A stretch of 64,000 nucleotides of DNA from UBA11524 sp963617205 (GTDB lineage: Bacteria; Bacillota; Clostridia; Christensenellales; Aristaeellaceae): positions 130,188 to 194,187 of the forward strand of contig CAVEOA010000002.1 of assembly GCA_963617205.1 (NCBI GenBank), written 5' to 3'. Shown here piece after piece: positions 60,904-64,000 of this stretch. Each line of letters begins with the position of its first letter. Within the stretch, counting starts at the first letter, position 1. The notes below the pieces were generated by a model. It saw nothing but the letters and a program-made list of their open reading frames with translations. It ran no database searches and was not told where the DNA came from. The position numbers were made by a program, and so were the translations under genes.

Positions 60904-62676
60904 TTATTCCCTGATGATACCCTTGCCATACTGGCTGATCAGGCGATCACGATCGGCATTTGACACAATCATCGTCAATTCAACGCCCGTATCCGTGTAT
61001 TGCTCCTGAATCACGCGCCCCATTTTGCGGATGCGCCCCGTAAGCGCGAACTGGTCAAACGGAATCGCAAACACGACCGATGCGTGGCTTTGCTGAAGCT
61101 GCTGCGCGATTCGCTCCTGCAGCTCCATGAGCCCTTCCCCCGTCCTTGCGCTGAGCATGACCGCGCCGGGAATGACCATCGGCGCACCGTGCTCATCCGT
61201 GCACAGGTCGCATTTGTTGATGACCTCAATGCGCGGCTGATCCTGCGCGCCGAGCTCGGTCAGCACCTGCATGACCGTGTCGTGCTGCCGCATCATGTCG
61301 TCCGACGCGCCGTCATTGACGATGACGAGCACATCAGCGAGCGCCGCCTCCTCCAGTGTCGAGCGGAAGGCGCTGATGAGCGTGTGCGGCAGCTTGCGGA
61401 TGAAGCCGACCGTGTCCGTCAGCAGATACGGCGTGTGCTCTGCCGTCTCCATGCGGCGGCTGACGGCATCCAGCGTGGCAAACAGCTGATCCTGCACGTA
61501 CACATCGCTGCCGGTCAGCCGGTTCAGCAGCGTTGACTTGCCCGCGTTCGTGTAACCGACCAGCGCCACAACCGGCACCTCGTTCTTTTCGCGGCTCTTT
61601 CGGCGAAGCTCGCGCTGCTTCTCAACCGTATCGAGGCGGCGGCGCAGCTCCGTCATGCGCTCACGAATGCGGCGGCGGTTCATTTCGAGCTTTGATTCGC
61701 CCGGACCACGCGTGCCGATGCCGCCAGCCAGACGCGACAGCACCAGTCCCTGACCAATCAGGCGGCTGGAGCGGTACTGCAGCTGCGCCAGCTCGACCTG
61801 CAGCTTGCCTTCTGCCGATGATGCGCGCTGGGCGAAGATGTCCAGAATCAGCGTCGTGCGGTCAACGACCTTCACGTGCAGCAGCTCCTCCAGATTGCGC
61901 GCCTGAATGCCGGTCAGCTCCTCATCGAGGATGCACACATCCGCCTCAAGCGCCTGACATTCCCGGCACAGCTCATCTGCGCGGCCGCGCCCGATGAACA
62001 GCGCCGTGTCAGGCTTATCCTTCTTTTGCAGAAACTTGCCGACGACCTCCGCGCCTGCCGTTTCCGCAAGCCGTGCCAGCTCATCAAGCGATTCCATGCT
62101 TTCGATGCCCATGAGGACGGCTCGTTCCCTGCCGGAATTTTCCTCCTCGCCGGATTCCCAGCCGACAACGCGGTCGCTCTCCATCACCTGATGCATCCAT
62201 TCGCTGTCAGGCGTCCTGTACCACCGCACCGGCTCATCCATGAGGATATTCTGCTTTTCCGCGAGGAAGGCACTCTGCACGAAGGTCGGCTCCCCCCGCA
62301 GGCAGCCGATGGCGACCATCGCATCGTAACGGAACGACCGCAATGCCGACAAATCGACATCCGACAGGCGCCCATCCCCGTTAGGATGCGTATGAATGCA
62401 GCGGACGCAGCTCAGCCGTTTGGCATTGCGGCGAAGGCGATAATCGCGCAGCTCGACGTCCCTGTCCGTGCCGACGGAAACATCCACAATCTCACCGTCA
62501 CGCGTGATGTAGACGGCAATCTCGCGGTTCATCGCCGCCGTAAATCTGGCAAGCACCTGCATCAGCTCGTGCGGCAGGAACGTGTCCTCATCCACCTCAT
62601 ACGCATAAAGCTGCGACAGCGCATCAAGCAGCGTATCGCGCACGCCCGTCACATTGCCGTGTACCTGACGTTTCAT
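60904..62676 (-). CDS. hflX: GTPase HflX with N-terminal JAMM/MPN-like domain
   Basis: HflX binds the 50S subunit and splits stalled ribosomes. Residues about 185-590 are canonical HflX: GGIGTRGPGESKLEMNRRRI, Walker A VGYTNAGKS (374-381 region), DTVGFIRKLP and NKCD. The N-terminal 165 residues are extra and look like a JAB/MPN metalloprotease domain: Glu52 in NREIAVYI, His95-Thr-His97-Pro and Ser105-x-x-Asp108 give the JAMM E...HxH...SxxD pattern, related to RadC-type domains. At 590 residues it is about 170 longer than usual. It overlaps the flippase gene by four bases. Confidence 0.92.
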   Translation of the reverse strand: MKRQVHGNVTGVRDTLLDALSQLYAYEVDEDTFLPHELMQVLARFTAAMNREIAVYITRDGEIVDVSVGTDRDVELRDYRLRRNAKRLSCVRCIHTHPNGDGRLSDVDLSALRSFRYDAMVAIGCLRGEPTFVQSAFLAEKQNILMDEPVRWYRTPDSEWMHQVMESDRVVGWESGEEENSGRERAVLMGIESMESLDELARLAETAGAEVVGKFLQKKDKPDTALFIGRGRADELCRECQALEADVCILDEELTGIQARNLEELLHVKVVDRTTLILDIFAQRASSAEGKLQVELAQLQYRSSRLIGQGLVLSRLAGGIGTRGPGESKLEMNRRRIRERMTELRRRLDTVEKQRELRRKSREKNEVPVVALVGYTNAGKSTLLNRLTGSDVYVQDQLFATLDAVSRRMETAEHTPYLLTDTVGFIRKLPHTLISAFRSTLEEAALADVLVIVNDGASDDMMRQHDTVMQVLTELGAQDQPRIEVINKCDLCTDEHGAPMVIPGAVMLSARTGEGLMELQERIAQQLQQSHASVVFAIPFDQFALTGRIRKMGRVIQEQYTDTGVELTMIVSNADRDRLISQYGKGIIRE

Positions 62677-63755
62677 TCCTGCTCCTCTTGCTCCTTCTTC
62701 TCTCTTTCCTTACGGCGCGGCACATGGAGAATCGGCTTTTTCCTGACGCGCAGGCTGGTGAAAATCGAATCCGCACAGCCGACAATCAGATAGAGATAAT
62801 ACGTGATGAAGCGCCAGACGAGCAGCGCGACCGACACCGTGCCGCCGGTGAAGATATCGCGGAAGTACAGCAGGAAGCCACCCTCCTGTGCGCCGGACGC
62901 GCCGGGCAGCGGCGTGTAGTTCGCCGACACGAACAGCAGGAACGCAACCGTCAGCGTCTGATACCACGGCGTACCGCTCAGCCCCATCGCGTAGTACACC
63001 AGCAGCGGCACCGCCATCAGACAGACCATCTCGACGATGGACACGAGCGTCTGAATCAGCAGATGCAGCGGATGATGCACCAAGTCCATGAGCGAAGAGT
63101 GGAAATACTCAATGGTCCTGTCCGATGACGCCTGCCATTCCTCGGGATTCTTGCAGATACGGTGCTTTGTCAGGAAGCGGATACCCCAGCGGACGAAGCT
63201 CTCCACCCAGCTGCGGTGAAAGGAAATCAGCAGAATCGCCGGCACGCAGAAGAAATTCACCAGACAGCCGATGATGATGACCGGAATGACACCCGAGAGA
63301 TGCTCCGCCACGAAATTCCAGTTGCACAGCCACAGAATCAACGCCAGCGTCACTTCGACCACCTGATTGAAGAACGCGCGGGCAAGAAGCGCCGATGTCG
63401 CAACGCCAGCCGGAATCTGCCGCTGGCTCATCAGGTAAATCTGCATCGGCTGACCGCCGGACGAGCCGGGCGTCACGTTCGCGTAGTAAATGCCCGCAAA
63501 CGAGAAATGCGACGCCGTGCTCAGCTTAACCTTATACCCTTCCATGCGCAGGAACGCGTACAGCCCCGTTCCCTCCGCCACCACATAGCCGACCATCAGC
63601 AGGAGACCGATGACAATCCAGCGCTTATCCATCTCGATGATGACATCCCACGCGTTCATCAGCTCCGGGTTATTGAAGGCAATCAACACCACAATCAGCA
63701 TCGACAGCAGTATAAATCCGATGCTGAGGATTTTGCCCCATTTCCTTTTCTTCAA
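62673..63755 (-). CDS. MprF-like lysylphosphatidylglycerol flippase-domain protein
   Basis: UPF0104/LPG_synthase_TM family protein with about eight helices and no aminoacyl-transferase domain, so it may flip lipids. Motifs: FAGIYYANVTPGSSGGQPMQIYLMS and SANYTPLPGASGAQEGGF. The start is a TTG (reading KKRKWGKIL) with GGGG-type purines 9 bases upstream; no in-frame ATG is nearer. The basic/acidic C-terminal tail is probably cytoplasmic. First gene of the flippase-hflX-yitT unit. Confidence 0.85.
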   Translation of the reverse strand: MKKRKWGKILSIGFILLSMLIVVLIAFNNPELMNAWDVIIEMDKRWIVIGLLLMVGYVVAEGTGLYAFLRMEGYKVKLSTASHFSFAGIYYANVTPGSSGGQPMQIYLMSQRQIPAGVATSALLARAFFNQVVEVTLALILWLCNWNFVAEHLSGVIPVIIIGCLVNFFCVPAILLISFHRSWVESFVRWGIRFLTKHRICKNPEEWQASSDRTIEYFHSSLMDLVHHPLHLLIQTLVSIVEMVCLMAVPLLVYYAMGLSGTPWYQTLTVAFLLFVSANYTPLPGASGAQEGGFLLYFRDIFTGGTVSVALLVWRFITYYLYLIVGCADSIFTSLRVRKKPILHVPRRKEREKKEQEEQE

Positions 63756-63789
63756 GCAAAGAGGCCCCTTTCGTCAATTTGCATAGAAC

Positions 63790-63819
63790 ATTGTATCATA
63801 AAAGCTTCCCCTGCGTAAA
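63790..63819 (-). promoter_or_regulatory. Promoter of the flippase-hflX-yitT unit
   Basis: On the minus strand TTTACG, 18 bases and TACAAT, about 35 bases before the TTG start. Confidence 0.65.
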
Positions 63820-63914
63820 GGGATAAGGCAAATTCCAAGAGAATTTTAACGCAAGGCAGTACCGCGTATTCGGCGGCATCGTTGAATTGAGCGGTATTGC
63901 CCATGAAAATGAAA

Positions 63915-63942
63915 AAGCAGTTGCTCGGAAGTAGCTGCTTCT
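63915..63942. terminator. Hairpin near the right edge
   Basis: AGCAGTTGC and GTAGCTGCT pair, allowing G·T pairs, with AAAA before and TTCT after. It may be a terminator for a gene outside the window; its arms resemble the hairpin at 49749. Confidence 0.4.
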
Positions 63943-63949
63943 ATGGTTA

Positions 63950-64000
63950 CTGTGCTGCGCTGAAGACGTTCCGCGGACTTCGTCCGCTTCTCTGTTCAGC
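63950..64000. repeat. Inverted copy of the 25.8-kb element
   Basis: The last 50 bases are the reverse complement of 25814-25862 with a single clear difference, including CGGACTTCGTCCG (63974-63986) and the outer GCGCTGAA arm. The element runs to the window edge. Confidence 0.85.

Overview
The window looks like a chromosomal segment of an uncultured, GC-rich gut or rumen Clostridia species (Christensenellales/Aristaeella-like is my guess, not shown by the sequence). Supporting signs are strong AGGAGG ribosome-binding sites, a Firmicutes-style rimP-nusA-ylxR-ylxQ-infB-rbfA-truB-ribF order, a gyrB-gyrA operon, an L10 leader RNA, DegV, YitT and DUF368 proteins, many small secreted proteins with Clostridia-type signal peptides, and no outer-membrane genes. 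No rRNA, tRNA, CRISPR array, insertion sequence or prophage was recognised.

Layout. 1-9.8 kb: two membrane-anchored coiled-coil proteins (one with a long Val-Glu-Ala-Asp repeat), an M28-type peptidase with TrmO, an unknown membrane protein, an Mrp ATPase, a seven-repeat peptidoglycan-binding lipoprotein and a secreted transglutaminase. 9.8-20 kb: rplJ-rplL behind an L10 leader, then on the minus strand the translation/transcription operon from a rimP leader to ribF, interrupted by a repeat island. 20-26 kb: cysteine desulfurase-dut-MBL hydrolase, a secreted Cys-rich protein and aconitase. 26-35 kb: a sugar-acid/plant-polysaccharide locus with KDG kinase, an unknown Cys-motif protein, a CE15-like esterase, an AraC regulator, a sugar ABC importer lacking an ATPase, and a Gfo/Idh oxidoreductase. 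35-43.6 kb: deoD, then gyrB-gyrA-membrane protein-MBL hydrolase-rarA. 43.8-50.4 kb: a lower-GC feruloyl-esterase-like gene beside an orphan domain remnant, adenine deaminase, polysaccharide deacetylase, DUF6440, an XRE regulator and an Rrf2 regulator. 50.3-64 kb: a five-gene operon (YbaK deacylase, heterodimeric ABC exporter, methyltransferase, tcdA), phosphofructokinase, a large repeat array, DUF368 and DegV proteins, and a flippase-hflX-YitT operon in which HflX carries an N-terminal JAMM-like domain.

The most unexplained signal is a family of dispersed, almost purely intergenic, hairpin-forming repeats. Its core is a short stem around GACGAAGTC whose outer base pairs change in compensating fashion between copies. 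It is combined in modular fashion with GC-rich GGGGGC...GCCCCC stems, in islands at 5.1, 13.4, 25.7 and 57.3-57.9 kb, and as single copies elsewhere.
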